Assembly: GCF_027744825.2 (NCBI RefSeq)
Contig: NC_071349.1
Coordinates: forward strand, 2,480,001-2,544,000
DNA: 64,000 nucleotides
DNA from: Synchiropus splendidus
Lineage: Eukaryota > Chordata > Actinopteri > Syngnathiformes > Callionymidae
Direction: 5' to 3'
This document shows positions 26,421 to 40,055 of this stretch, piece after piece. The notes beneath the pieces are model-generated. The model was given only the letters and a program-made list of their open reading frames with translations, was not told the DNA's origin and did no database searches. How positions within the stretch are numbered: the first letter of the stretch is position 1; the number at the start of each line of letters is the position of its first letter. A program made the translations under genes and the position numbers.

Positions 26421-27270
26421 TAAGCTGTCTGAAGTGTTTTTCGAAAGTTATCAACATTTTTATGTTTGGCGTTCCGGAATCGACCTTATCTCAGGCTGAA
26501 AACGCGTTTTCTGCTTTGTGTCATCACTTTGCAGGAAAGCTGCAGAATATGAAATTTTCACCTCCCACTATAGCAGTAAGGGTCTTTCTAGTAGTTGCAC
26601 AACAAATCTAAGCTGTCTGAAGTGTTTTTCGAAAGTTATCAACATTTTTATGTTTGGCGTTCCGGATCGCACCTTATTGAAAACGGATTTTCTGCATTGT
26701 GCCATAACTTTGCAGGGAAACTTCAGAACATGAAATTATCACCTCCCACGATAGCAGAAAGGGTCTCTCTAGTAGTTGCACATCAAATCTAAGCTGTTTG
26801 AAGTGTTTTTCGAAAGTTTTCAACATTTTTATGTTTGGCGTTCCTGAATCGACCTTATCTCAGGCTGAAAACGCGTTTTCTGCATTGTGCCATAACTTTG
26901 CAGGGAAGCTTCAGAACATGAAATTTTCACCTCCCACGATAGCAGAAAGGGTCTTTCGAGTAGTTGCACATAAAATCTTAGCTGTTTGAAGTGTTTTTCC
27001 AAAGTTATCAACATTTTTATGTTTGGTGTTCCGGAATCAACCTTATCTCAGGCTGAAAACGCGTTTTCTGCATTGTGCCATAACTTTGCAGGGAAGCTTC
27101 AGAACATGAAATTTTCACCTCCCACTATAGAAGAAAGGGTCTCTCTAGTAGTTGCACATCAAATCTAAGCTGTCTGAAGTGTTTTTCCAAAGTTATCAAC
27201 ATTTTGATGTTTGGCGTTACGGAATCGACCTTATCTGAGGATGAAAACGCGTTTTCTGCATTGTGCCAAA
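26407..27270 (+). repeat. HOR block copy 1 (offset 1,122 bp)
   Basis: About 864 bp matching 27,529-28,392 with very few differences. The 1,122 bp offset equals six monomers with one 181 bp unit (-7) and one +1 unit. Copy 1 is followed by gccaaaactttgtagg, copy 2 by gccataactttgcagg. This 6-monomer HOR includes a 181 bp unit starting at 26,612. Confidence 0.88.
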
Positions 27271-27528
27271 ACTTTGTAGGTAAGCTCCAGAACATGACAT
27301 TTTCACCTCCCACGATAGCAGAAAGGGTCTTTCGAGTAGTTGCACATAAAATCTAAGCTGTTTGAAGTGTTTTTCCAAAGTTATCAACATTCTTATGTTT
27401 GGCAGTCCGGAATCGACCTTTTCTCTGGCTGAAAACGCGTTATTCTGCATTGTGCCATAACTTTGCAGGCAAGCTTTAGAACATGAAAATTTCACGTCCC
27501 ACTAGAGCAGAAAGGGTATTTCTAGTAG

Positions 27529-28392
27529 TTGCACATCAAATCTAAGCTGTCTGAAGTGTTTTTCGAAAGTTATCAACATTTTTATGTTTGGCGTTCCGGA
27601 ATCGACCTTATCTCAGGCTGAAAACGCGTTTTCTGCTTTGTGTCATCACTTTGCAGGAAAGCTGCAGAATATGAAATTTTCACCTCCCACTATAGCAGTA
27701 AGGGTCTTTCTAGTAGTTGCACAACAAATCTAAGCTGTCTGAAGTGTTTTTCGAAAGTTATCAACATTTTTATGTTTGGCGTTCCGGATCGCACCTTATT
27801 GAAAACGCATTTTCTGCATTGTGCCATAACTTTGCAGGGAAACTTCAGAACATGAAATTATCACCTCCCACGATAGCAGAAAGGGTCTCTCTAGTAGTTG
27901 CACATCAAATCTAAGCTGTTTGAAGTGTTTTTCGAAAGTTTTCAACATTTTTATGTTTGGCGTTCCTGAATCGACCTTATCTCAGGCTGAAAACGCGTTT
28001 TCTGCATTGTGCCATAACTTTGCAGGGAAGCTTCAGAACATGAAATTTTCACCTCCCACGATAGCAGAAAGGGTCTTTCGAGTAGTTGCACATAAAATCT
28101 AAGCTGTTTGAAGTGTTTTTCCAAAGTTATCAACATTTTTATGTTTGGTGTTCCGGAATCAACCTTATCTCAGGCTGAAAACGCGTTTTCTGCATTGTGC
28201 CATAACTTTGCAGGGAAGCTTCAGAACATGAAATTTTCACCTCCCACTATAGAAGAAAGGGTCTCTCTAGTAGTTGCAGATCAAATCTAAGCTGTCTGAA
28301 GTGTTTTTCCAAAGTTATCAACATTTTGATGTTTGGCGTTACGGAATCGACCTTATCTGAGGATGAAAACGCGTTTTCTGCATTGTGCCATA
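27529..28392 (+). repeat. HOR block copy 2 (offset 1,122 bp)
   Basis: Partner of 26,407-27,270, with its 181 bp unit starting at 27,734. It differs from copy 1 at a few positions, for example tgcagatc for tgcacatc near 28,277. Confidence 0.88.
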
Positions 28393-31300
28393 ACTTTGCA
28401 GGAAAGCTGCAGAATATGAAATTTTCACCTCCCACTATAGCAGAAAGGGGCTTTCTAGTAGTTGCACATCAAATCTAAGCTGTTTGAAGTGTTTTTCGAA
28501 AGTTATCAACATTTTTATGTTTGGCGTTCCGGAATCGACCTTATCTCAGGCTGAAAACGCGATTTACGCATTCTGTCATAACTTTGCAGGGAAGCTTCTG
28601 AACATGAAATTTTCACCTCCCACTATAGCAGAAAGGGTCTTTCTACTAGTTGCACATCAAATCTAAGCTGTCTGAAGTCTTTTTCCAAAGTTATCAACAT
28701 TTTTATGTTTGGTGTTCTGGAACCCACCTTATCTCAGGCTGAAAACGCGTTTTCTGCATTGTGCCATAACTTTGCAGGAAAGCTTCAGATCATGAAATTT
28801 CCACCTCCCACTATAGCAGAAAGGGTCTTTCTCGTAGTTGCGCATCAAATCTAAGCTTTCTGAAGTGTTTTTCGAAAGTTTTCAACATTTTTATGTTTGG
28901 TGTTCCTGAATCGACCTTTTCTCAGGCTGAAAACGCGTTTTCTGCATTGTGCCATAACCTTTCAGGGAACCTTCAGATCATGAAATGTTCATTTCCCACT
29001 ATAGCAGAAAGGGTCTTTCTAGTAGTTGCACATCAAATCTAAGCTTCTGAAGTGTTTTTCCAAAGTTATCAACATTCTTATGTTTGGCATTCCGGAATCA
29101 ACCTTATCTCTGGCTGAAAACATGTTTTCTGCATTGTGCCATAACTTTGCAGGCAAGCTTCAGAACATGAAATTTTCACCTCCCACTATACCAGAAATGG
29201 TCTTTCTAGTACTTGCACATCAAATCTAAGCTGTCTGAAGTGTTTTTCCGAAGTTATTAACATTTTTATGATTGGCGTTCCGGAATTGACCTTATGTGAG
29301 GCTGAACACGAGTTTTCTGCATTGTGCCATAACTTTGCAGGGAAGCTTCAGAACATGAAATTTTAACCTCCCACTATAGCAGAATGCGTCGTTCTAGTAG
29401 TTGCACATCAAATCTAAGCTGTCTGAAGTGTTTTACCAAAGTTATCAACATTTTTATGTTTGGCGTTTCGGAATCGACCTTATCTCAGCCTGAAATCGCG
29501 CTTTACATATTTTAGCCATAACTTTGCAGGGAAGCTTCAGAACATGACATTTTCACCTCCCACTATAGCAGAAAGGGTTTTTCTAGTAGTTGCACATCAA
29601 ATCTAAGCTGTCTGAAGTGTTTTTCCAAAGTTATCAACATTTTTATGTTTGGCGTTCTGGAACCCACCTTATCTCAGGCTAAAAACGCGTTTTCTGGATA
29701 GTGCCATAACTTTGCAGGGAGACTTCAGAACATGAAAGTTTAACATCCCACTATAGCAGAATGGGTCTTTCTAGTAGTTGCACATCAAATCTAAGCTGTC
29801 TGAAGAGTTTTTCCAAAGTTATCAACATTCTTATGTTTGGCGTTCCGGAATCAACCTTATCTCAGGCTGAAAAAAGCGTTTTACGCATTGTGGCAAAACT
29901 TGCAGGGAAGCTTCAGAACATGAAATTTTCTCCTCCCACTATAGCAGAAAGGGTATTTCTAGTAGTTGCATATCAAATCTAAGCTGTCTGAAGTGTTTTT
30001 CGAAAGTTTTCAACATTTTTTTGTTTGGTGTTCCTGAATCGACCTTATCTCAGGCCGAAAACGCGTTTTCTGCATTGTGCCATAACTTTGCAGGGAAGCT
30101 TCAGAACATGAAATTTTCACCTCCCACTATAGCAGAAATGGTCTTTCTAGTAGTTGCACATCAAATCTAAGCTGTCTGTAGAGTTTTTCCTGAGTTATCA
30201 ACATTTTTATGTTTGGCGTTCCGGAATCGACCTTATCTCAGGATGAAAAATCGTTTTCTGCATTGTCCCATAACTTTGCAGGGAAGCTTCAGAACATGAA
30301 ATTCTGACCTCCCAATATAGCAGAAAGGGTCTTTCTAATAGTTGCACATCAAATCTAAGCTGTCTGATGTGTTTTTCCAAAGTTATCAACATTTTTATGT
30401 TTGGCGTTCTGGAACCCACCTTATCTCATGCTGAAAACGCGTTTTCTGCATTGTGCCAAAACTTTTCAGGGAAGCTACAGAACATGAAATGTTCGCCTCA
30501 CACTATAGCAGAAAGGGTCTTTCTCGTAGTTGCACATCAAATCTAAGGTGTCTGAAGTGTTTTTCCAAAGTTATCAACATTTTTATGTTTGGCGTTCTGG
30601 AACCCACCTTATCTCGGGCTGAAAACGCGTTTTCTGCATTGTGCCATAACTTTGCAGGGAGACTTCAGAACATGAAATTTTCTCCTCCCACTATATCAGA
30701 AACGGTATTTCTAGCAGTTGCACGTCAAATCTAATCTGTTTGAAGTGTTTTTCCAAAGTTATCACCATATTTATGTTTGGCGTTCCAGAAACAACCTTGT
30801 CTCAGGCTGAAAACGCGTTTTACGCAATTTGCCATAACTTTGCAGGAAAGCCTCAGAACATGAAATTTTCACCTCCAACTATAGCAGAAAAGGTCTTTCT
30901 AGTAGTTGCGCATCAGATCTAAGCTGTCTGAAGTGTTTTTCCAAAGTTATCAACATTTTTATGTTTGGCGTTCCGGAATCAACCTTATCTCAGACTGAAA
31001 ACGTGTTTTCTGCATTGTGCCATAACTTTGCTTGGAAACTTCAGAACATGAAATTTTCAACTCCAACTATAGCAGAAAGGGTCTTTCTAGTAGTTGCACA
31101 TCAAATCTAAGCTGTTTGAAGTGTGTTTCGAAAGTTTTCAACATTTTTATGTTTGGGGTTCCTGAATCGACCTTATCTCAGGCTGAAAACGCGTTTTCTG
31201 CATTGTGCCATAACTTTGCAGGGAAGCTTCAGAACATGAAATTTTCACCTCCCACGATAGCAGAAAGGGTCTTTCGAGTAGTTGCACATAAAATCTAAGC

Positions 31301-32179
31301 TGTCTGAAGTGTTTTTCCAAAGTTATCAACATTTTTATGTTTGGCGTTCTGTAACCCACCTTATCTCGGGCTGAAAACGCGTTTTCTGCATTGTGCCATA
31401 ACTTTGCAGGGAGACTTCAGAACAAGAAATTTTCTCCTCCCACTATAGCAGAAAGGGTATTTCTAGTAGTTGCATATCAAATCTAAGTTGTCTGAAGTGT
31501 TTTTCGAAAGTTTTCAACATTTTTATGTTTGGCGTTCCTGAATCGACCTTATCTCAGCCTGAAAACGCGTTTTTTGCAATGTGCCATACCTTGGCAGGGA
31601 AGCTTCAGAACATGAAATTTTCAACTTCCACTATAGCAAAAAGGCTCTTTCCAGCAGTGGCACATCAAATCTAAGCTGTTTGAAGTGTTTTTCCAAAGTT
31701 AACCCCATTTTTATGTTTGGCGTTCCAGAAACAACCTTATCTCAGGCTGAAAACGCGTTTTACGCAATTTGCCATACCTTTGCAGGAAAGCTTCAGAACA
31801 TGAAATTTTCACCTCCCACTATAGCAGAAAGGGTCTTTCTAGTAGTTGCACATCAAATCTTAGCTGTTTGAAGTGTTTTTCCAAAGTTATCAACATTTTT
31901 ATGTTTGGCGTTCCGGAATCGACCTTATCTCAGGCTGAAAACGCGTTTTCTGCATTGTGTCATCACTTTGCAGGAAAGCTGCACAATATGAAATTTTCAC
32001 CTCCCACTATAGCAGAAAGGGTCTTTCTAGTAGTTGCACAACAAATCTAAGCTGTCTGAAGTGTTTTTTGAAAGTTTTCAACATTTTTATGTTTGGCGTT
32101 CCTGAATCGACCTTATCTCAGCCTGAAAACGCGTTTTCTGCAATGTGCCATACCTTGGCAGGGAAGCTTCAGAACATGA
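28393..32179 (+). repeat. Mosaic satellite zone between HORs
   Basis: About 20 monomers reusing types seen elsewhere. 28.86-29.60 kb repeats 23.43-24.18 kb. 29.6-29.8 kb holds the gaaagtttaacatccc/gcagaatggg unit related to 12.6 kb. 30.2-30.4 kb has the ggatgaaaaatcg unit seen near 21.0 kb. Small indels occur at about 29,870 (gaaaaaagcg) and 29,900 (aaaacttgcagg). No foreign sequence. Confidence 0.78.
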
Positions 32180-33481
32180 AATTTTCAACTTCCACTATAG
32201 CAGAAAGGCTCTTTCCAGCAGTGGCACATCAAATCTAAGCTGTCTGAAGTGTTTTTCCAAAGTTATCAACATTTTTATGTTTGGCGTTCCAGAATCAACC
32301 TTATCTCAGACTGAAAACGTGTTTTCTGCATTGTGCCATAACTTTGCATGGAAACTTCAGAACATGAAAATTTCACCTCCAACTATAGCAGAAAGGGTCT
32401 TTCTAGTAGTTGCACATCAAATCTTAGCTGTTTGAAGTGTTTTTCCAAAGTTATCAACATTCTTATGTTTGGCGTTCCGGAATCGACCTTATCTCAGGCT
32501 GAAAACGCGTTTTCTGCATTGTGTCATCACTTTGCAGGAAAGCTGCAGAATATGAAATTTTCACCTCCCACTATAGCAGAAAGGGTCTTTCTAGTAGTTG
32601 CACAACAAATCTAAGCTGTCTGAAGTGTTTTTCGAAAGTTATCAACATTTTTATGTTTGGCGTTCCGGATCGCACCTTATTGAAAACGCATTTTCTGCAT
32701 TGTGCCATAACTTTGCAGGGAAACTTCAGAACATGAAATTTTCACCTCCCTCTATAGCAGAAAGGGTCTCTCTAGTAGTTGCACATCAAATCTAAGCTGT
32801 CTGAAGTGTTTTTCGAAAGTTTTCAACATTTTTAAGTTTGGTGTTCCGGAACCCACCTTATCTCAGGCTGAAAACGCGTTTTCTGCATTGTGCCATAACT
32901 TTGCAGGGAAGCTTCAGAACATGAAATTTTCACCTCCCACGATAGCAGAAAGGGTCTTTCGAGTAGTTGCACATAAAATCTAAGCTGTTTGAAGTGTTTT
33001 TCCAAAGTTATCAACATTTTTATGTTTGGTGTTCCGGAATCAACCTTATCTCAGGCTGAAAACGCATTTTCTGCATTGTGCCATAACTTTGCAGGGAAGC
33101 TTCAGAACATGAAATTTTCACCTCCCACTATAGAAGAAAGGGTCTCTCTAGTAGTTGTACATCAAATCTAAGCTGTCTGAAGTGTTTTTCCAAAGTTATC
33201 AACATTTTGATGTTTGGCGTTCCGGAATCGACCTTATCTGAGGATGAAAACGCGTTTTCTGCATTGTGCCAAAACTTTGTCGGTAAGCTCCAGAACATGA
33301 CATTTTCACCTCCCACGATAGCAGAAAGGGTCTTTCGAGTAGTTGCACATAAAATCTAAGCTGTTTGAAGTGTTTTTCGAAAGTTATCAACATTTTTATG
33401 TTTGGCGTTCCGGATCGCACCTTATTGAAAACGCATTTTCTGCATTGTGCCATAACTTTGCAGGGAAACTTCAGAACATGA
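32180..33481 (+). repeat. Seven-monomer HOR, 1,302 bp, copy 1
   Basis: The block begins at the unit with tcaacttccactatag and ttccagcagtggcac, and is followed directly by a copy at 33,482-34,783. The length equals seven 188 bp units minus 14, because it holds two 181 bp units (starting at 32,615 and 33,360). Confidence 0.93.
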
Positions 33482-34783
33482 AATTTTCAACTTCCACTAT
33501 AGCAGAAAGGCTCTTTCCAGCAGTGGCACATCAAATCTAAGCTGTCTGAAGTGTTTTTCCAAAGTTATCAACATTTTTATGTTTGGCGTTCCAGAATCAA
33601 CCTTATCTCAGACTGAAAACGTGTTTTCTGCATTGTGCCATAACTTTGCATGGAAACTTCAGAACATGAAAATTTCACCTCCAACTATAGCAGAAAGGGT
33701 CTTTCTAGTAGTTGCACATCAAATCTTAGCTGTTTGAAGTGTTTTTCCAAAGTTATCAACATTCTTATGTTTGGCGTTCCGGAATCGACCTTATCTCAGG
33801 CTGAAAACGCGTTTTCTGCATTGTGTCATCACTTTGCAGGAAAGCTGCAGAATATGAAATTTTCACCTCCCACTATAGCAGAAAGGGTCTTTCTAGTAGT
33901 TGCACAACAAATCTAAGCTGTCTGAAGTGTTTTTCGAAAGTTATCAACTTTTTTATGTTTGGCGTTCCGGATCGCACCTTATTGAAAACGCATTTTCTGC
34001 ATTGTGCCATAACTTTGCAGGGAAACTTCAGAACATGAAATTTTCACCTCCCTCTATAGCAGAAAGGGTCTCTCTAGTAGTTGCACATCAAATCTAAGCT
34101 GTCTGAAGTGTTTTTCGAAAGTTTTCAACATTTTTAAGTTTGGTGTTCCGGAATCAACCTTATCTCAGGCTGAAAACGCGTTTTCTGCATTGTGCCATAA
34201 CTTTGCAGGGAAGCTTCAGAACATGAAATTTTCACCTCCCACGATAGCAGAAATGGTCTTTCGAGTAGTTGCACATAAAATCTAAGCTGTTTGAAGTGTT
34301 TTTCCAAAGTTATCAACATTTTTATGTTTGGTGTTCCGGAATCAACCTTATCTCAGGCTGAAAACGCATTTTCTGCATTGTGCCATAACTTTGCAGGGAA
34401 GCTTCAGAACATGAAATTTTCACCTCCCACTATAGAAGAAAGGGTCTCTCTAGTAGTTGTACATCAAATCTAAGCTGTCTTAAGTGTTTTTCCAAAGTTA
34501 TCAACATTTTGATGTTTGGCGTTCCGGAATCGACCTTATCTGAGGATGAAAACGCGTTTTCTGCATTGTGCCAAAACTTTGTAGGTAAGCTCCAGAACAT
34601 GACATTTTCACCTCCCACGATAGCAGAAAGGGTCTTTTGAGTAGTTGCACATAAAATCTAAGCTGTTTGAAGTGTTTTTCGAAAGTTATCAACATTTTTA
34701 TGTTTGGCGTTCCGGATCGCACCTTATTGAAAACGCATTTTCTGCATTGTGCCATAACTTTGCAGGGAAACTTCAGAACATGA
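33482..34783 (+). repeat. Seven-monomer HOR, 1,302 bp, copy 2
   Basis: Tandem copy of 32,180-33,481. The few differences I saw include atcaactttttta for atcaacattttta (33,940s), ggaatcaacc for ggaacccacc (34,150s) and ctgtcttaag for ctgtctgaag (34,480s). Its 181 bp units start at 33,917 and 34,662. The same order of units continues in part to about 35,290. Confidence 0.93.
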
Positions 34784-37700
34784 AATTTTCACCTCCCACT
34801 ATAGCAGAAAGGGTCTCTCTAGTAGTTGCACATCAAATCTAAGCTGTTTGAAGTGTTTTTCGAAAGTTTTCAACATTTTTATGTTTGGCGTTCCTGAATC
34901 GACCTTATCTCAGGCTGAAAACGCGTTTTCTGCATTGTGCCATAACTTTGCAGGGAAGCTTCAGAACATGAAATTTTCACCTCCCACGATAGCAGAAAGG
35001 GTCTTTCGAATAGTTGCACATAAAATCTATGCTGTTTGAAGTGTTTTTCCAAAGTTATCAACATTTTTATGTTTGGTGTTCCGGAATCAACCTTATCTCA
35101 ATCTGAAAACGCGTTTTCTGCATTGTGCCATAACTTTGCAGGGAAGCTTCAGAACATGAAATTTTCACCTCCCACTTTAGAAGAAAGGGTCTCTCTAGTA
35201 GTTGTACATCAAATCTAAGCTGTCTGAAGTGTTTTTCCAAAGTTATCAACATTTTGATGTTTGGCGTTCCGGAATCGACCTTATCTGAGGATGAAAACAT
35301 GTTTTCTGCATTGTGCCATAACTTCTCAGGGAAGCTTCAGACCATGAAATTTTCAGCTCCCACTATAGCAGAAAGGGTTTTTCTAGTAGTTGCACATAAA
35401 ATCTAAGCTGTCTGAAGTGTTTTTCCAAAGTTGTCAACATTCTTATGTTTGGCGTTCCGGAATCAACCATATCTCAGGCTGAAAACATGTTTTCTGCATT
35501 GTGCCATAACTTTGCAGGCAAGCTTCAGAACATGAAATTTTCACCTCCCACTGTACCAGAAACGGTCTTTCTAGTACTTGCACATCAAATCTAAGCTGTC
35601 TGAAGTGTTTTTCCGAAGTTATTAACATTTTTATGTTTGGCGTTCTGGAATTGACCTTATGTGAGGCTGAACACGAGTTTTCTGCATTGTGCCATAACTT
35701 TGCAGGGAAGCTTCAGAACATGAAATTTTAACCTCCCACTATAGCAGAATGCGTCTTTCTAGTAGTTGCACATCAAATCTTAGCTGTCTGAAGTGTTTTT
35801 CCAAAGTTATCAACATTTTTATGTTTGGCGTTTCGGAATCGACCTTATCTCAGCCTGAAATCGCGCTTTACATATTTTGCCATAACTTTGCAGGGAAGCT
35901 TCAGAACATGACATTTTCACCTCCCACTATAGCAGAAAGGGTTTTTCTAGTAGTTGCACATCAAATCTAAGCTGTCTGAAGTGTTTTTCCAAAGTTATCA
36001 ACATTCTTATGTTTGGCGTTCCGGAATCAACCTAATCTCTGGCTGAAAACGCGTTTTACGCATTGTGGCATAACTTGCAGGGAAGCTTCAGAACATGAAA
36101 TTTTCACCTCCCACTGTAGCAGAAAGGGTCTTTCTAGTAGTTGTACATCAAATCTAAGCTGTCTGAAGTGTTTTTCCAAAGTTATCAACATTTTTATGTT
36201 TGGCGTTCTGGAACCCACCTTATCTCAGGCTGAAAACGCGTTTTATGCATTGTGCCAAAACTTTGTAGGTAAGCTCCAGAACATGAAATTTTCACCTCCC
36301 ACTATAGCAGAAAGGGTCTTTCTAGTAGTTGCACATCAAATCTAAGCAGTTTGAAGTGTTTTTCCAAAGTTATCAACACTTTTATGTTTGGTGTTCCTGA
36401 ATCGACCTTATCTCAGGCTGAAAACATGTTTTCTGCATTGTGCCATAACTTTGCAAGGAAGCTTCAGAAAATGAACTTTTCACCTCCCACTATAGCAGAA
36501 AGGGTCTTTCTAGTAGTTGCACATCAAATCTAAGCTGTCTGAAGTGTTGTTTCAAAGTCATCATCATTTTTACGCTTGGCGTTCCGGGAACCCACCTTAT
36601 CTCAGGCTGAAAACGCGTTTTCTGCAATGTGCCATAACTTCTCCTGGTAGCTTCAGAACATGAAATGTTCACCTCCCACTATAGCAGAAAGGGTCTTTCT
36701 AGTAGTTGCACATCAAATCTAAGCTGTCTGAAGTGTTTTTCCAAAGTTATCAACATTTTTATGTTTGGTGTTCCGGAATCGACCTTATCTCAGGATGAAA
36801 AATCGTTTTCTGCATTGTCCCATAACTTTCCAGGGAAGCTTCAGAACATGAAATTTTGACCTCCCACTATAGCAGAAAGGGTCTTTCTAGTAGTTGCACA
36901 TCAAATCTAAGCTGTCTGAAGTGTTTTTTGAAAGTTATCATCATTTTTATGTTTGGCGATCCGGAACCCACCTTATCTCAAGCTGAAAACGCGTTTTATG
37001 CATTGTGCCATAACTTTACAGGGAAGCTTCGGAACATGAAATGTTCACCTCCCACAGTAGCAGGAAGGGTCTTTCTAGTAGTTGCACATCAAATCTAAGC
37101 AGTCTGAAGTGTTTTTTGAAAGTTATCTACATTTTTATGTTTGCCGTTCCAGAATCGACCTTATCTCAGGCTGAAAACGCGTTGTCTGCATTGTGCCATA
37201 ACTTTGCATGGAAGCTTCCGAACATGAAATTTTAACCTCCCACTATAGCAGAAAGGGTCTTCCTAGTAGTTGCACATCAAATCTAAGCTGTCTGATGTGT
37301 TTTTCCAAAGTTATCAACATTTTTATGTATGGCGTTCCGGAATCAACCTTATCTCAGGCTGAAAAGGCGTTTTACGCATTGTGCCATAACTTTGCAGGGA
37401 ACCTTTAGAACATGGAATTTTCACCTCCCACTATAGCAGAAAGGGTTTTTCTAGTAGTTGCACATCAAATCTTAGCTGTCTGAAGTGTTGTTCCAAAGTT
37501 ATCAACATTTTTATGTTTGGCGTTCCGGAATCTACCTTATCTCAGGCTGAAAACGCTTTTTACGCTTTGTGCCATAACTTCTCCTGGTAGCTTCAGAACA
37601 TGAAATTTTCACCTCCCACTATAGCAGAAAAGGGATTTTCTCGTAGTTGCATATCAAATCTCAGCTGTCTGAAGTGTTTTTCCAAAGTTATCAACATTTC

Positions 37701-40055
37701 TATGTTTGGCGTTCCGGAATCAACCTTATCTCAGGCTGAAAACGCATTTTCTGCATTGTGCCATAACTTTGCAGGGAAGCTTCAGAACATGAAATTTTCA
37801 CCTCCCACTATAGCAGAAAGGGTCTTTCTAGTAGTTGCACATCAAATCTAAGCTGTCTGAAGTGTTTTTCGAAAGTTATAAACATTTTTATGTTTGGCGT
37901 TCCGGGATCGACCTAATCTCAGGATGAAAATGCGTTTTCTGCATTGTCCCATAACTTTCGAGGGAAGCTTCATAACATGAAATTTTGACATCCCACTATA
38001 GCAGAAAGGGTCTTTCTAGTAGTTGCACATCAAATCTAAGCTGTCTGAAGTGTTTTTCCAAAGTTATCAACATTTTTATGTTTTGCGTTCCGGAATCGAC
38101 CTTATCTCAGGCTTAAAACGCGTTTTACGCATTGTGCCATAACTTTGCAGGGAACCTTTAGAACATGAAATTTTCACCTCCCACTATAGCAGAAAGGGTC
38201 TTTCTAGTAGTTGCACATCAAATCTAAGCTTTCTGAAGTGTTTTTCCAAAGTTATCAACATTTTTACGTTTGGCGTTCCGGAACCCACCTTATCTCAGGC
38301 TGAAAACTCGTTTTGTGCATTGTGCCATTACTTCTCAGGATAGCTTCAGAACATGAAATTTTCACCTCACACTATAGCAGAAAGGGTCTTTCTAGTAGTT
38401 GCACGTCAAATCTAAGCTGTCTGAAGTGTTTTTCCAAAGTTATCAACATTTTTATGTTTGGCGTTCCAGAATCGACCTTATCTGAGGCTGAAAACGCGTT
38501 TTTAGCGTTTTGCCATAACTTTGGAGGGAAGCTTCAGAACATGAAATTTTGAGCTCCCACTATGGCAGAAAGGGTCTTTCTAGTAGTTGCACATCAAATC
38601 TAAGCTGTCTGAATAGTTTTTCCAAAGTTATCAACATTTTTATGTTTGGCGTTCCGGAACCCACCTTATCTCAGGCTGAAAACGTATTTTCTGCATTGTG
38701 CCATAACTTCTCGGGAAGCTTCAGATCACGAAATTTTCACCTCCCACTATAGCAGAAAGGGTTTTTCTAGTAGTTGCACATTAAATCTAAGCTGTCTGAA
38801 TACTTTTTCCAAAATTATCAACATTTTCATTTTTGGCGTTCCGGAACTCACCTTATCTCAGGCTGAAAACGCGTTTTCTGTTGTGTGCCATAACTTTGCA
38901 GGGAAGCTTCAGAACTTGAAATTTTCACCTCCCACTATAGCAAAAAGGGTCTTTCTCGTAGTTGCACATCAAATCTAAGTTGTCTGAAGTGTTGTTCCAA
39001 AGTTATCAACATTTTTACGTTTGGCGTTCCGGAACCCACCTTATCTCAGGCTGAAAACGTATTTTCTGCATAGTGCCATAACTTTGCAGGGAAGCTTCAG
39101 AACATGAAATGTTCACCTCCCACTATCGCAGAAAGGGTCTTTCTAGTAGTTGCACATCAAATCTAAGCTGTCTGAAGTGTTTTTCCAAAGTTATCAACAT
39201 TTTTATGTTTGGCGTTCCGGAACTCACCTTATCTCAGGCTGAAAATGCGTTTTCTGCATTGTTCCTTAACTTTGCAGAGAAGCTTCAGAACATGAAATTT
39301 TAACCTCCCACAATAGCATAAAGGGTCTTTCTTGTAGTTGCACATCAAATCTAAGCTGTCTGAAGTGTTTTTCCAAAGTTATCAACATTTTTACGTTTGG
39401 CGTTCCGGAACCCACCTTATCTCAGGCTGAAAACGCGTTTTCTGCATTTTGCCATAACTTTGCAGGAAGCTTCACAACATGGAATTTTCACCTCCCACAA
39501 TAGATGAAAGGGTCTTTCTAGTAGTTGTACATCAAATCTAAGCTTTCTGAAATGTTTTTTCCAAAGTTATCAACATTTTTATGTTTGGCGTTCCGGAACC
39601 CACCTTATTTCAGGCTGAAAACGCGTTTTCTACATTGTCCCATAACTTTGCAGGGAAACTTCAGAACATGAAATTTTCAATTCCCACTATAGCAGAAAGG
39701 GTCTTTCTATTAGTTGCACATCAAATCTAAGCTGTCTGAAGTGGTTTCCCAAAGTTATCAACATTTTTATGTTTGGCGTTCCGGAACCCACCTTTTTTCA
39801 GGCTGAAAAGGCGTTTTCTGCATTGTGCCATAACTTTGCAGGGAAGCTTCAGAACATGAAATTTTAACCTCCCACTGTAGCAGAAAGGGTCTTTCTATTA
39901 GTTGCACATCAAATCTAAGCTGTCTGAAGTGTTTTTCCAAAGTTATCAACATACTTAAGTTTGGTGTGCCGGAACCCACCTTATCTCAGGCTGAAAACGC
40001 GTTTTCTGCATTGTGCCATAATTTTGCAGGGAAGCTTCAGAACATGAAATTTTCA
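34784..40055 (+). repeat. Mixed satellite zone with reused blocks
   Basis: 34.79-35.29 kb continues the preceding HOR order. 35.4-35.97 kb repeats the 23.6-24.2 kb block. 36.17-37.09 kb repeats 15.74-16.66 kb. 37.53-37.86 kb, with cttctcctggtagc and gaaaagggattttctcg, recurs at 40.54-40.86 kb (offset exactly 3,008 bp, sixteen monomers). 37.9-39.7 kb is made of more individual monomers. I see nothing but satellite. Confidence 0.8.
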
